Positions 21,834-34,339 of a DNA stretch of 64,000 bases are shown piece after piece. The number at the start of each line of letters is the position of its first letter. Position 1 is the first letter of the stretch. Position numbers and translations under genes: made by a program. The notes under the pieces were generated by a model. It had not been told where the DNA came from. It saw only the letters and a list, made by a program, of their open reading frames with translations, and did not search any database. This DNA is from Carex sylvatica (Eukaryota > Streptophyta > Magnoliopsida > Poales > Cyperaceae), in assembly GCA_964058845.1 (NCBI GenBank), contig CAXKVR010000155.1:1-64000 (forward strand), written 5' to 3'.

Positions 21834-23707
21834 TGCGTCCGATCCTGCCCATACGCCAGCTCTCTCTACCGTTGCTTATCGCCGCCGTCTCTGCCACCTT
21901 ATCCCACCGCCAAATAATACAACTCCACCAGCACCTCCTTTCTCACGGCCTCCTCTCTCCTTTCCACACCACCAAGCTCCTCCATCTCTACGCTTCCTCC
22001 CATGACCTCCGTTCCTGCCGCCACCTCTTCTCCTCTCTCCCCTTCCCTCCCTCCATTTTCGCCTGGACCTCTCTCCTTACTCTTCTCTCCCGCCTCCAGC
22101 TCCACCATGACTGCCTCTCCACATACTCACTCCTCCGCTCCTCTCCCGTTCCACCTGACAAGTTCATCTTCCCTCCAGTTCTCCGATCTGCCACCTCACT
22201 GTCCCAATCTCTTCCTCTCGTTATTCCATCTCTTCATGCTGACTCGATCAAGTTCGGTGCTTACATGGCCGTACCAGTTGCCAATGCCCTTGTATCCGCA
22301 TATGCCAGGTGTGGGGACAGAGCTGTCTCTGCTGCTCGTAAAGTGTTTGATTTTATGTCTGACCGGGATCTCCTGTCATGGAACTCCATGATTTCGGCAT
22401 ACACTTCGGTCAGATTAATTGAACCGGCTGTTGACTTGGTTGGGTCCATGCGTTTTAACGGTTGCAAACCCGACCTCGTCACATGGAACACTCTAATTGA
22501 TGGATACTGTCAAGCTGGTCGGTGCAGGGAAGCATTGAGTGTGCTTGATCAATTACCTGACCGAAATATTGTGTCATGGACAACAGTGATTTCTGGATTT
22601 GCTCGGTGTGCTGATCATGAGTTGGCATTGCAGCTGTTTAGAAGAATGATGTTAGAAAATCAGGTTCAACCTGATTCTGATTTATTATCATCTGTGATAT
22701 CCTCTTGCCGAAACACGTCAGCTTTTTGTAATGGCCAAGAAGCTCATGCATATGGTGTGAAGACAGTGGATCATGAAGTGTTCTATTACTCTGCTGGACC
22801 TGCTTTAGTTACTATCTATGCAGCTTGTAGGAAAATCTCAGCCGTTGAATCAGTGTTTTGTTTGATGGACCCGACTGATGCCGTTGCTTGGAATGCCATG
22901 ATCTCGGCATATGTACAATTGGGTCTGCACCAGTCAGTGTTTCATTATTTCAGAGAAATGCAATTTAAAGGGTTTTATATTGACGAAACCACTATTGTTA
23001 CTGTTCTCCCAGTATGTGACTTGACTTTAGGCAAGCAAATACATGGGTATGTAATGACCCACTATGGCAGGTCCAGTGGCATGGTCTCAAATGCTCTTAT
23101 TAGCATGTACTCCCGAACTGGATGTATAGAGGATGCACGCATTGTATTTTCCAACATGCAAATTAAGGATACAATTTCATGGAACACTATGATCAGTGCT
23201 TATGCATCGCAGGGGCTAGGCCACGAGGCTTTGGAACTCGTGCGGTTAATGTCTCATACCGGGTATAAACCAGACGGTCTGACCTTAACTAGTGCGCTAA
23301 TGGCCTGCACCCATTGCGGATTACTCAACGAGGGTCTCCAGTTGTTTGAACAATTTGTTAATGACAAGCATGTAATACCAACTATGGAACAGTATGCTTG
23401 TGTTGTTGATTTATTAAGCCGGTCAGGAAGATTCCAGGAAGCACTCAAGGTAATCAACAAAATTCCGGTGATGCCAAGTGCAAGTGTTTGGGGTGCTATC
23501 TTAGCTTCTTGTTGTTTGCACAACAATGTGGATTTTGCAAGAATTGTGTTCGAGCAGTTGGTTTTGATTGAGCCAAGTAATCCCGGAAATTACATTACAA
23601 TGTCAAATATATACACAAGCAAGGGGAGATTGGAAGAGGCGAGGCTTGTCAGAGAGATGATGGAAAAGAAGGATTTGGTTAAGCCTTCTGGGTGCAGTGA
23701 AGTCTAA
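21830..23707 (+). CDS. PLS/E-class pentatricopeptide repeat protein
   Basis: Intronless 625-codon gene, typical of plant PPR genes. The N-terminus is rich in Arg, Ser and Leu and could be an organelle-targeting signal. Tandem 31-36-residue helical repeats fill residues about 50-550. Clear units include SWNSMISAYTSVRLIEPAVDL, followed by PDLVTWNTLIDGYCQAGRC, NIVSWTTVISGFARCADHEL, AVAWNAMISAYVQLG and TISWNTMISAYASQGLGHEA. The end (VWGAILASCCLHNNVDFARI to GNYITMSNIYTSKGRLEEAR) is an E motif. It stops at KPSGCSEV, where relatives usually have GCSWIEV and then E+ or DYW domains. Such proteins bind organellar RNA in a sequence-specific way and act in editing, splicing or stabilisation. Without a DYW domain it would need a partner deaminase if it acts in editing. 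The target RNA cannot be given from sequence alone. Confidence 0.95.
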   Translation: MVRPILPIRQLSLPLLIAAVSATLSHRQIIQLHQHLLSHGLLSPFHTTKLLHLYASSHDLRSCRHLFSSLPFPPSIFAWTSLLTLLSRLQLHHDCLSTYSLLRSSPVPPDKFIFPPVLRSATSLSQSLPLVIPSLHADSIKFGAYMAVPVANALVSAYARCGDRAVSAARKVFDFMSDRDLLSWNSMISAYTSVRLIEPAVDLVGSMRFNGCKPDLVTWNTLIDGYCQAGRCREALSVLDQLPDRNIVSWTTVISGFARCADHELALQLFRRMMLENQVQPDSDLLSSVISSCRNTSAFCNGQEAHAYGVKTVDHEVFYYSAGPALVTIYAACRKISAVESVFCLMDPTDAVAWNAMISAYVQLGLHQSVFHYFREMQFKGFYIDETTIVTVLPVCDLTLGKQIHGYVMTHYGRSSGMVSNALISMYSRTGCIEDARIVFSNMQIKDTISWNTMISAYASQGLGHEALELVRLMSHTGYKPDGLTLTSALMACTHCGLLNEGLQLFEQFVNDKHVIPTMEQYACVVDLLSRSGRFQEALKVINKIPVMPSASVWGAILASCCLHNNVDFARIVFEQLVLIEPSNPGNYITMSNIYTSKGRLEEARLVREMMEKKDLVKPSGCSEV

Positions 23708-23994
23708 TCGCAAGGAAGAGCATAAGAGAGAAATTATTGTACATTCATTTGTTGCAATTTTAGCAACAGTGTTGAAATCTTGTTGCATATTTATTAGTTT
23801 AATAGTTTAGAAGGTTTTTGTTCATTTTTTGGATTTATTTATTTGCTTTTGTTTTGCAAATTTTGGGTATTGTTGGAACGTAATAGAAGTGATCACAGGA
23901 ATAATTTTTCAATTTGATGGTTAAATTAAAGTGAAAGGATGTTCAGAAATTAAGGTGCTATTCAGATTTTCTTTTAATTTTGACTTGTGGAGTA

Positions 23995-24212
23995 AGAATT
24001 GGGGATCCGTATCCTCCCAGGTACCTGACTCAGACAATTGAAACGAACGGCCCATATTTACTCTCAGTCGGTGCCTATTCGGGATAGCTCAAGAGGCCAG
24101 TATTATTTGTGCTTTGAGATTTGTGCCAAGTTAAAGGAATGATCCTGGACTGTCCATTTCAATTGTACTCAGTCAGGTAACCTGAGGGGATGTGAATTCC
24201 AGAAGTGGTCGG
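23995..24212. mobile_element. Small fold-back miniature element
   Basis: Left GGGGATCCGTATCC..CAGGTACCTGACTCAG..CAATTGAAA mirrors right TTTCAATTG..CTCAGTCAGGTAACCTG..GGGGATGTGAATTCC. The arms are about 60 bp and imperfect. No target duplication was identified. Confidence 0.55.
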
Positions 24213-25503
24213 TCTGTGGTGGATCTGAATTGTTGTTTTATGATTCGATCCATCGTGATTGTGATTTTAACAGTGAATAGTTTGTTTGGTCAATATGATT
24301 TATGACTGTTGATGTAATGCTATATGGTAAATTATATGATTGAGTAATTAAACAAATAAGTTATTTATATTGTCACTAGGCTACGATCTATTGATCACAT
24401 GGCAACTAAGGTCAACAAATCCTATTCAAGTGAAGATCATTGTGGAATCAATAAATGAATCCGATATTCTTTTTGAATGATCAAGTGTTGATAATGAAAT
24501 GACCAGATGAAAAGGAATACGAGGCTTAGTCAATCATGTCCTAGTCATTTCTATTTCCTCACTTACCCGCACTGTGACCATATTTACATGTGACACCGAC
24601 AAATTGTGGCTTAAAATGCTAATTTCCTCAAAGTAATATCGTCTTACAAGTCAGGATCTTATATAAAATATTGCCGTTGTCTAGTTCATTAAAATTTCTT
24701 TTTTTAATACCTTTCTATGCTTAATATTATCGTCATCTCTAGATATTATTTCTTTCAACTGTGTTTATCATTCAATTTTTTGTTGTTGTTGAAAATCCGT
24801 AGGCATTTTCATTGATAGAAAAAGTTATAAAGTAGTTGATACATAATATTAAAAATATACAATTAAAAATCAAAAAAATATACAAGGGTATGCACATTTT
24901 ATGGACGCAAATTGATCATTCTTGCTTAAGTAGAGTGATAGAAGTCTAATGATGGTTTATAATTCAATTATACCTACCTGAATGTTGATTTGTGACTTAC
25001 AATGGCGAGCCTAAACATGAGCAAGCTTAGACTTTAGGCAGGCTTAATTCAAAAATGCAATTATCATTCATTATATTTTTATTTTCCAAGTATATATAAG
25101 ATTAATATTGTTGTGTGGAATAATCATGTTTAGTATGATAACAACAACAACAACAACCAAGCCTTTAGTCTCAAACCATGTTTAGTTTGATAAATATTTT
25201 TTATCATGACTATACTTGTAGGTCTGTCTGGATCCGCTACTGTCTATAATGATTTCCCACCTTCATATGAATTATATGCACTACTTAAATATTTAATTCA
25301 TAATCATTTCAATATTTTTATTCACCATGGCCAGTACACTGAAAATCTATAATCCTGTGTTTCTCTTTTCTTACAATGTTAAACCAAAAGAAGGATAAAA
25401 AAAATAAGCTTAACGAAAGCTAATTCATTATACACAGCTAGCATCCTATCATAAGGGGAGACGGATATTTTCCATTGCCAACAGACTCATATAAATAAAT
25501 AAG
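24213..25503. other. Spacer between the PPR and CTLH genes
   Basis: AT-rich, no gene. Near 25138-25160 lies a run of CAA repeats followed by CAAGCCTTTAGTCTC, which resembles the 3' part of plant Au-type SINEs. The match is too short to be firm. Confidence 0.4.
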
Positions 25504-28500
25504 TTATGAGAAAATTTGTTGAATAACAGTCTCTGCATTGTTATTGTATTGCATGAGCAGGTGGATTGCATCAGCTCTCGGCAAAGCCAGGAACTCCTAT
25601 CATAATAGATATCCAAAATAAATAAATAAACAGATCTACAGATATCAAGGAGACATTCAATATAAACCCGCAAAGTACCTAATATCATAGATAAGGGTTT
25701 GGATTTTGCCCCGGCCCTAACAGATCAATACGAGCTAACCTGTCTAATACTCACTTGATGGGTTAATCAGTCAGGTAACAGTTACAATTCTAAACTTGCC
25801 GCCATTTACGGTTCGATTCACCCCTCTTGGCCTATTTGATCCGCTATTGGTTTGTTCGAATGAATTGAAAAAAAGCAAAAGAGGGAATAAATAAATAAAT
25901 AACACCTCTTTAACTGCGTACAATCGCTCATAACCACTGTGCTGTTACTTTAATTTTGTATAAATAAAAAAATGTCGAAAAAAGACTGACTTCTTAATTT
26001 ATGCAGATTGGGTAGGGGCAGACCAAAGAGAAATTTATTAATCTATTAATGTTGACCCATCCAGTGCATGACTGGACCCAACCCATTGACACCCCTAATT
26101 TAGATAAGTTTCATGCTTTGGGTCAATTCCTATGCTTTGGGTCAATTCCTATGCTTTGCACAGAGTATAGGGCTGCAGAATCTATTTAGAAATTTTTCAA
26201 GGTAGACATAAGTTGCCCCCAATAAACAAGAGGTATAAACTTTAATAACATATCCAAAATTGAAAATTTAAATTATTACAAAACAACAAAGCTCACCATG
26301 ACTTTAAGGATAGCACTTTCATCACAGGCAGCTTCTCCCGTCAAAGCAACTGGAGGGCTAGTGCCTTCTTCTGGAACCTTTCCACTCGAGCAAGTGGTGA
26401 TCTGAGATGAACCATTGTTGGCACTATCATCCACTAAGGACCTAGACCAGGAATCAGTAAGTCGTTTGGGGAATTGATCAGCTTCCTTGAGATGGTCTAT
26501 ATTAAGAAGCTGCTCAAACCGATCTTTGCACATTTGGAGCTTAAACCACTCGGTGTGTGTGTGTAGTGTGGCCCGCATTATTCGCATCAATTGTGGTTCT
26601 TCAATGCCTAACCTCTTGCCCATTGCAACCTGAAACATACCATGAGAAAAGAAATAGAAAGTGCGATCTTTGCTTGTACGAAATCGATAAATAAAAATGT
26701 GAAGATAATTTTCGTAATCTATCAAAAGGGATAGCTACAAGGATTTTGCCATTCTTTTTGTAATGTGTCACTAGCATATGGGTTATTTAGGAATTCCATC
26801 AATTTCTCAGTCGCAAGCAAAGTGCTAGTAGAGACAAATGTGTAGCCTTCGAGTAAGAAGCATCAAAACAATATATGAGAGTAGGACTAAACACCTGGAG
26901 AGAAGTTGCGAGGACAGGTAGGGGTACTGCTTTTATAAGAGCATCTTCACTGGGCTGAAGCAGGGCAACTAATGTTTCCTTCAAAGGCTTCATAAGTGCC
27001 TGATTGGATGCTGCTAGTGGGCCTAGATGGTCACTGGCCACCTTTAGAGCCCCATTATAATCACCTCCACTCACAAGCTTCAGAAATTCAACCTAGCATG
27101 AAAATGGTAACAAAACATAAGATAAATAAAAATGAAGTGGATTTCTTATTTAAAGATCTCAACGTCCATCATAGCCCAAATTTGCAGCGATACCTAACCC
27201 TGAGGTAAGCACGAATTACAAAATATCATAGATAATTAAATATATTTATATCTTTAGATATAGCAATGAATTTGAAACAATTTAGCTGAATATGAGCTGC
27301 TTCACTATTTTAACTTTACAATACTTGCAATCTACATTTCTAAGTCAAGAAAAAAAACCTATTCCAGAACCTGGAATCGGCGCAATCAGTTAAAAAAACA
27401 CAGCAAGAAAAAAGTAGATAAATAAATAAAAGTAGACACATAAGAAGAAATGCATAGGCTCAGGGAATACCTGTTTCAGCTGAAAGAGCAGAACAGGATT
27501 TTGATTAAAGAAATCTGGATCTAAGCAATTTATCTCTTCAACTACTTTTTCAGCCATACCCTTGTAAGCCAATTCTCTCATCTCCAATATCATCTCATAG
27601 TTTCCATTCTCTCTGATTTCCATATCCTATATATTTTATAAAAAAATTGAAAAACAAATGAAATAAGCAATCACAGTACACTGGTAAACATAGCTACCGA
27701 AATTGATTATTTTGAAGTTCAACGAAACCTTGTCAGCAGTTGCATCCCCACTTGTACCAGTACAAGATTCATTATTTGAGCAGTTGAGATTCTCTACTCT
27801 ACCTCTCCACCTCTTGCGCCTCCTTGTTACACCCGAAGCATGGTTTCTGCTCCTCCTCAACCTCCTAGAGCTACACCCTGATTCTTGGTTGGTTACATCA
27901 CTTGTGCTACAATCTTCTCTTTCCAGATTAGTTGCCTCATTAGCAAATCTTGTTTCCATGACTAAGCCTGCTTTGTTTGTGATGTCAGCATTGCTCTCTT
28001 GAACATTTTCCATTTCTACATCTGAAAAATACTATTGCTTGTATCAGGCATGTACAATCCGATGATACTAAAGAAAACAGAAATACTACCACCAGACAAA
28101 ACCCCAACATGGAGTCAGTGTAGTGGCAGACTACAGATTGATGGTACAGTAAGGTACAAGTCAATGACGATCAAAAATATATATGTTGTACAAGAAACTA
28201 GAACGTAATATGTGATGCAGCTGATAATTAACATGACCCATACAACAGTATCACACAAATTCAAAATCACAGGATAAATAAGGCACATAATACATACATT
28301 AATGTTTATTGATTCTGACGTTAACATGGACATACCTGGAGTGGAAGTAGGACAACCTTCAACAATACCCCTGTATACACAATACTCATGCACAAGCCTG
28401 TCAAGGGATGGCAAGTCTAGTTTCATCCTGCACAGCTCATTCTGAAAACACAGTTGACAGTTTGCATTATACACTTTTGGTAAATAAATAACCGAACGAT

Positions 28501-31500
28501 ATCTAGCAGATTATAATAGGTACATAAGAAACCTGAAATGCAAGAAGCAAATCGCCTTTTGCAAATTTTAAGCTATCAACCGACCCTTGTCTTGTCAATT
28601 CCACAGCATGAGCCAGAGCTTGAATATCAACCTGAAAATACCATACCATATAATTGGGCCAATTTCACCAATATGCCTGCAAATATCAATTTCACCAATA
28701 TGCCTGCAAATATCAATTTCACATATATACCCAGGAAAACAACAAATGCTGCTATATTAATATGATAATGCCCTTACAAACAATTTAACATACATGCCGA
28801 CTAGAACAAAATCCTACATCCCTTTGCCAATATAATACTAATATTATTTGATTTTATATGTTAAAACTTTGTGAAAAAAGTATTGGCCCAAGTTTAGCAT
28901 CTTTAAAGAAATGCCAAAATGTGGGGTATATGTCATATTCTCCATGTGGTGGAGAAAAAGAGGTACTTGTTTTTCGAATGTATCAGATAACATTTTCCCA
29001 CGTTACGTTCTCTGGATAACCAATCAAGTAGGAACACAATCACAAGGATAAAGATTTAGATTTACTTCATCAAAAGGCGGTGCCTCGTAGAACATCTCCT
29101 GAGGTAGTGCAGGTGCATCCCGTTCCTCGTAGAGAAGCCTTTCTGTTAAGTCTGATATGGGAGAGGGGATCCCTTGGCGATTGCAGAATAATTTGTGAAT
29201 GCTGTTCATGTACAGATTAGAAGATAAGAAATCCAGCTATGGTAGAGGAATTACAGAAATGAAACTTAAACATGCAATTCAAAAAGGCACCTTACCTTAT
29301 CAAGTATGTCAGTGTCATTGAGAAAATGGGATCATAAGCATGTAGGTGGGCCCTTAATATCGATGACAGCAATCCAGCAAGATCAAACCTCCTCTTTTCA
29401 GACCACTAAAATTTACTCAAAATAAAAAATAAAAATGATAGCTCTAAAAGATTGTCATAAATCAGTAAATAAAGAAAAGATAGGGTTTTATGAACCAAGA
29501 AAGAAATGATGGTGCTTAATATGATCACGTTTAAGGAGCTTAGCAAAGTAAAATCAGAATAACTGTGTTAGTTATTTGGTGTGTACTTGGTGCCTGTAGA
29601 TATCCACCCTTGCGTGGGATTTGCTGGGAATTTCCATGGGAAAAGGTTTGGATTCAAAACTCTGTTCGGCTGTTAGTTTTTATCTTGACAAACTCGATTC
29701 CCACGTTAACCTCTATTTCTATGCATCTCATGGGACTTGAAACTTATCGAACTCAAATCCTTTTCCCCCCATTAAACTTGGCCATGTCCTACTTTTATAT
29801 TTAATTTGAATATTTTTTTCAACTGAATAAATTATTATTTAAGAATGCAAACTATATTAAATTATATAAAAAATATACAATTTGTTAGAACATACATTAC
29901 CCATATACATATTACAAAATGTACATTACAAAAAGAAAATATATTGTGAGGACATTGTGTTGGAAGAATATAATGATGACATGAAGATTACTTGTGGACT
30001 AATAGTTATCTAAATGTCAATCTACAATAATGGCTAAATATTCAAAATTTAGCATCTTTCCATCACAATTTCCATCCATTCAAACAGTTCACTCCCAAGT
30101 TTTCCTATCCATTCCTGTGCCCATGGGATCCCATTGATTGTATTGTAGGATCTAAGACCCGTGAAATCTCATGCTGTGCAATTCCGCTGCAGCAGAACAG
30201 ACCCTAATGTCTATTCAATTTAGAAACAGTAGATTTCAATAAGGAAAATTCCTGGAGTTAAGACTGTTATACAGCATGTCCTCTTAGATGAGTCCTTTAT
30301 TTTTGGAATGGCAAACAAATAAATGAGGTTCGGGGTTATGGATTTTGAGTTTGGGTAAGTAACAAATATTTAATGAATACATTAAAAGCGATGGAGCAAG
30401 CCCTACATAGTATTATAAGGTAAACATTGAAATTTAAGGGAACCAGAGTGAATTGGTTGACAGCATTCTGCCCTATTCTCTCTTAAGAGCTACTCTCAGT
30501 ACATATTGCCGATTTTGTTCTTGGGAATGCCATTGTGTGAACCTTAATAAAAGAAATTTTATGCTTTGATGACGCCAATTAATGTTTCACAAACAATAAA
30601 AGGGAAACAAAATGTAGCATTCCTTTAGCACGTGAGATATGCCTTTGCAACTTAGCAACTTTCAGAATTTCAACAAAGAAACATTAATTGAGTAAATGTA
30701 CCACGCAACAGCATGGACTCTTGAACTACATACTGAAAGAGAGAATAATTTGGCATCTTTCCGAAATATCCAGAACTTTTCATAATCATACCTCATTAGC
30801 AACTGGAGAGGATTCATCCTCTTTGTCATATATTAATACCAATAGGACATGCTTGAACTCCTCATAAGCTTCCTATATCATACATAAGATCATATTTAAT
30901 ATATTTCCTGCTTAAATCAACCTTACAAAGATAATCAATTCAAATCATACTGGATAAGCATCAAGTGCACATGGAGCCAGAGCCCCGCGCAGGCACTGAA
31001 TCGCTAATTCACGGTCCCTATCTGTTCCTCCTCTTAGTAGCTCGATAAATTTCTAACAAACCCACGTACAAACAAATCAGAGACAAGATGAAACAGTTCA
31101 TCGAAAAACTAATGGAAGATTTAAGTAAACTACAAAATGACGAAAAAAAAAGGGTAAAATAGCACAAGATCACCTGCTTCTGGAGGCGGAAAAGGATGCG
31201 ATGATCATCAAGCACCACTGGGATATGCAATCGCAACTGCTCCAAAGCTGCATCTATGTCGCCCGACTCAACGCACCGTCTGATCTGGCGAATGATCACC
31301 CTGGACTGGAACGAGGAAGAGCTGGAGGAGTGAGAAGAAGATGTGGAAGGGGATGAGGCGGATTCAGGGGAAAGAGGCGGCGAGCTAGGTTTAGGGTTAG
31401 CGGTTGTGGTGGAGGTGGAGGTTTCCTCTGATTGGATTAGGTGCTCGGATTTGGCGAAACTGAGTACAAGAGAGTCGAGAGCCTCCCAATTGACAGGTGC

Positions 31501-31509
31501 GGAATCCAT
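25504..31509 (-). CDS. Protein with two CTLH/CRA (RanBPM-like) halves
   Basis: Twelve exons on the minus strand: 31509-31174, 31052-30951, 30872-30792, 29405-29296, 29201-29066, 28631-28533, 28441-28336, 28021-27729, 27626-27471, 27092-26895, 26629-26297, 25596-25504, giving 680 residues. After a Ser/Pro-rich stretch, residues about 70-290 form one helical CTLH/CRA-like unit (RQIRRCVESGDIDAALEQL, LFRLQKQKFIELLRGG). Residues about 325-420 are a low-complexity, basic linker. Residues about 425-680 form a second unit (RELAYKGMAEKVVEEINCLD, LFQLKQVEFLKLVSGGDYNG), ending LPRADAIHLLMQYNNNAETV. CTLH/CRA folds are the scaffold of RanBPM and GID/CTLH E3 ligase subunits, so a role in protein-complex assembly is likely. 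A canonical LisH motif was not seen. The last exon was recovered because the family end fits exactly in frame (KVM/EFLALPRAD). It could be annotated elsewhere as LisH and RanBPM domain-containing protein. Confidence 0.87.
26113..26160. repeat. Short tandem duplication in the last intron of the CTLH gene
   Basis: ATGCTTTGGGTCAATTCCT is present twice head to tail, followed by a partial third copy. Confidence 0.7.
28661..28735. repeat. 27-bp tandem repeat in a CTLH intron
   Basis: AATTTCACCAATATGCCTGC with AAATATC occurs two and a half times. The open frame across it on the plus strand is a by-product. Confidence 0.75.
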
Positions 31510-31927
31510 GGCTGATTGGTTTGTTTCTAGTTTTCTTCTTCGGCCAGAGAAGGCGAAAAGAAACAAGGAACAAGGATTAGCATGCCGGGCGCGCCATCCT
31601 CGGATCTTATGTGACGTCTCGGTTATACGGGTCATCGTTTCGGATTTATACAGATCCATTTTCTGCGAGCCGCTAGGGAATCGAATCCGTATCACCCCAG
31701 CTACTGAGGTGCAAGTGGTGAATCTGGACCGTTCATTCACTTGACACGAATCTTAAATCAAATCCCCCCACAGACTCAACAGTCACGGATTGAGTTTGGT
31801 CTGAATAAAATTAATCTGGACCCTCCATTTGTGTCAATTGCACCTCAGATATCTGGTGGGACACGAACTCGAATCGGGTCACTATTGCATCTGGGAATGG
31901 AATCGGATCACTATTGTATCTAGGAAT

Positions 31928-32395
31928 GGTGTTCATAGGTTCGGTTTAACGTACCGAATTATACAAACTAAAGTTATGATTTTAAAAATCAAATCAAATC
32001 GATTTAGTATTGCAAGTTTGCAACTGAATCGAATTAAATCAAAATTTTATTTTAATTTGTTCAATTTATTTGATTCAAATCGATATATATTATTTTTTAT
32101 TTAAAATAATTGATTTATAATAAACTGAAGTATATTAAAAAATAAATTGAGATATTAAGAAATAAACTGAAGTATTAAAAGTAATTGATGAAGAAATAAA
32201 TCGGAGTATTAACAAATAAATTAAAGTGGTCCGGACCAAATTTATATTATATAAAAGTTTGGTCGGTTTAGTTATTTCGATTTTGAAAATTTTCAAACCG
32301 AACCAAACCAAAGTTATAATTCGTTTTTAAAAAGTAAACTGAACCAAACTATTAAACTGAAAAGACCGAATTGTTTGGTCCAAACCTATGTTACC
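31928..32395. mobile_element. Fold-back miniature element, hAT-like
   Basis: Left GTGTTCATAGGTTCGGTTTA mirrors right CCAAACCTATGTTACC. Interior AACCGAACCAAACCAAA and TTTGGTCGGTTTAG motifs also pair. The arms are degenerate. No target duplication was established. Confidence 0.45.
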
Positions 32396-32654
32396 CCGAT
32401 ACGTTACTTTACGCCTCGTATCCGTATCAGCTGTGTATTGAACACAAATACGCACCCGATACGGCTCTAATACACCAGCTACGTGGTGCATCCTTACTAA
32501 GTAGATATGGTCCCGATACTCCGTTAAAACATCTGGATACAGCTGGATTCGTGTGGATACGACCATCAGCGCCTGTGAACCGCGCCCGCAGCTGTGAGCC
32601 GCGATCGTGAGCCAAGTTGCACCTGTGGACCGCGCATACACCAGCGCAAATGTG
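32396..32654. other. Spacer with GATACG/CGTATC-rich degenerate sequence
   Basis: No gene. Many diverged CGATACG-like words occur here and again at about 32845-32925, suggesting decayed miniature elements. Confidence 0.35.
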
Positions 32655-32735
32655 AATTTTTTCTGCATAAGGCGTGATTCGAACTTGGGATCTCCTATCA
32701 CCCATGCAAAACCTTTAACCACTCCACCATATTTT
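32650..32735 (-). repeat. tRNA-derived SINE head
   Basis: On the minus strand TGGTGGAGTGGTTAA fits a polymerase III A box, and GTTCGAATC about 35 bp later is a perfect B-box core. The flanks do not pair as an acceptor stem and no proper anticodon arm is evident. A SINE promoter region is therefore likelier than a tRNA gene. Confidence 0.5.
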
Positions 32736-33199
32736 GTTTATGTTATATTTAAGTAATTATAGTATTTAATATACTCTTAATATTATGCCTTTAATTTTTT
32801 AAATGTAATATATAAATTAATAAAAAATTATATATATGTATAATAGACGTATCGTATCTTATATTTTTGAAAATTACCGTATCACCGTATCCATATCATA
32901 TCCGATACGATATCCGTACTCGTATGAATCTCTGTTTGTCAACACTCAACACGCATGTCATGCCTCTCTCACTGCGCCTCGTGTTTCCTTTCGTTATTTT
33001 CTTGAAACTCCATCTTCTAAAATCGGTTTTCTATAGTTCTCAAAACACATAACACGCTGAAATTTAAAATATAATATTCAATGAATATATAATATTACAC
33101 AAATATATTAATAGACATCAAAAGGACATGTATGGAAAGTTATCTGTAAGTTCTGGCAATGGCAATCTTAAGACATAATGCGAGCATAACTAATTAAAA

Positions 33200-33387
33200 T
33201 CAAAGATTTAAATAGCGTTTATCGCGTCATAGCATAATGGCTAAAAAAATCGACGCTATATTCATATATTCATATAGCGCCACTATAGTACGAAATAACG
33301 TGCTATAGCACCGAGCTGTCGATAACGTCATAGTTTTTATAATATGAAAATACTACAGTAGCACTATAGAGTGCTATTTAAAACCTT
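33200..33387. mobile_element. Small hAT-type element with ATAGCG motifs
   Basis: Flanked by AATTAAAA at 33192-33199 and 33388-33395, an 8-bp direct repeat. Ends are similar inverted repeats built on TTTAAATAGC. The inside is rich in TATAGCG and CGCTATA words. Length is 188 bp. Confidence 0.6.
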
Positions 33388-33395
33388 AATTAAAA

Positions 33396-34217
33396 CATCA
33401 ACAAAAACATATAACACGTTGTAAATTTCATTTAGAAGAATCACATGCCTGATATTTGAAATATATGTTTTGAGTTTTGTTGAAATAAAATTAGAAACAT
33501 CTAGTGGAATATATGTGATATTATCCGCCATCTTTTACAATCTTGAGATCATAATTGTGACCAATATATATATTACTGGTTTAATTTTCTACATATTTGT
33601 TTGATTTTTGACCAATAGATTTATGAGCATCTAGAGCATCTCTACTTATATATACATGATTAGCAATTCCAAACTATTATCAAAGAATAAAGAGAAATTA
33701 ATTTCAAACTTAATTTGACAACTCTAATTGTATCCATGCAATTGATTAGTAATTGTTTTAAATGTTAGAACAGTGAATTCTATAGGTTGTGAGAGAGTAA
33801 AAGCGAAGATGACAGCTTTCATTAGGTGAAATCTTTTAAAATTTACAATTCCATTGTATTCATGAAAGTGAAAATAAAAGTATCAACAGACACGCATAAG
33901 GCAGCTAGAAATGTATTTTATAAGAATTACATGCATAACATTCGATTTATATGTTTGATTTATGCACACATAAAATTATGAAAATATATATAACATATGC
34001 AGTATGTTATCCGCAAGTTTTGATAACATTATGATCATAAATATGACCAGATTGATTACAAATATTAACACACACACAGAATGAAAAGTAATTGCCTTTA
34101 GAGGAGCTGTATGTGTAATATTTGATGCCTCTCTTTAATTTTTGCACATTTACGAGCATCTAAAGAAAGTATATATATAGCATGTTATCCGTCATTTTTG
34201 ATGATCTTAAGATCATC
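33396..34217. other. AT-rich spacer, no gene
   Basis: Several loosely similar stretches mention ATATATAGCATGTTATCCG and GATGATCTTAAGATCAT. These could be old tandem copies of one sequence. No coding signal. Confidence 0.35.
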
Positions 34218-34339
34218 GGCTATTTTTATTAATACCCTTTAAAAAAATAAAATTTTAACAATACTCATGTGTTTGGTTTTTTTATATTAGTACCCCGATC
34301 GTCAGACCCACGGGCGGCCCATATATTGAAAGAAACCAC

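Noticed and set aside
21899..22391. Open frames on other frames or strand over the PPR start
   Set aside because: They overlap the PPR coding region and are low-complexity shadows of it.
25138..25160. CAA repeat plus CAAGCCTT as a complete SINE
   Set aside because: Only the tail-like part is visible, without A and B boxes or a body.
26276..26296. CTLH gene ending by read-through at VSFVVL
   Set aside because: A good donor (GTGAGC) lies there, and the exon at 25596-25504 supplies the conserved family end in frame.
32650..32735. Functional tRNA gene on the minus strand
   Set aside because: A and B boxes are present but the acceptor stem and anticodon arm do not form; a SINE head fits better.
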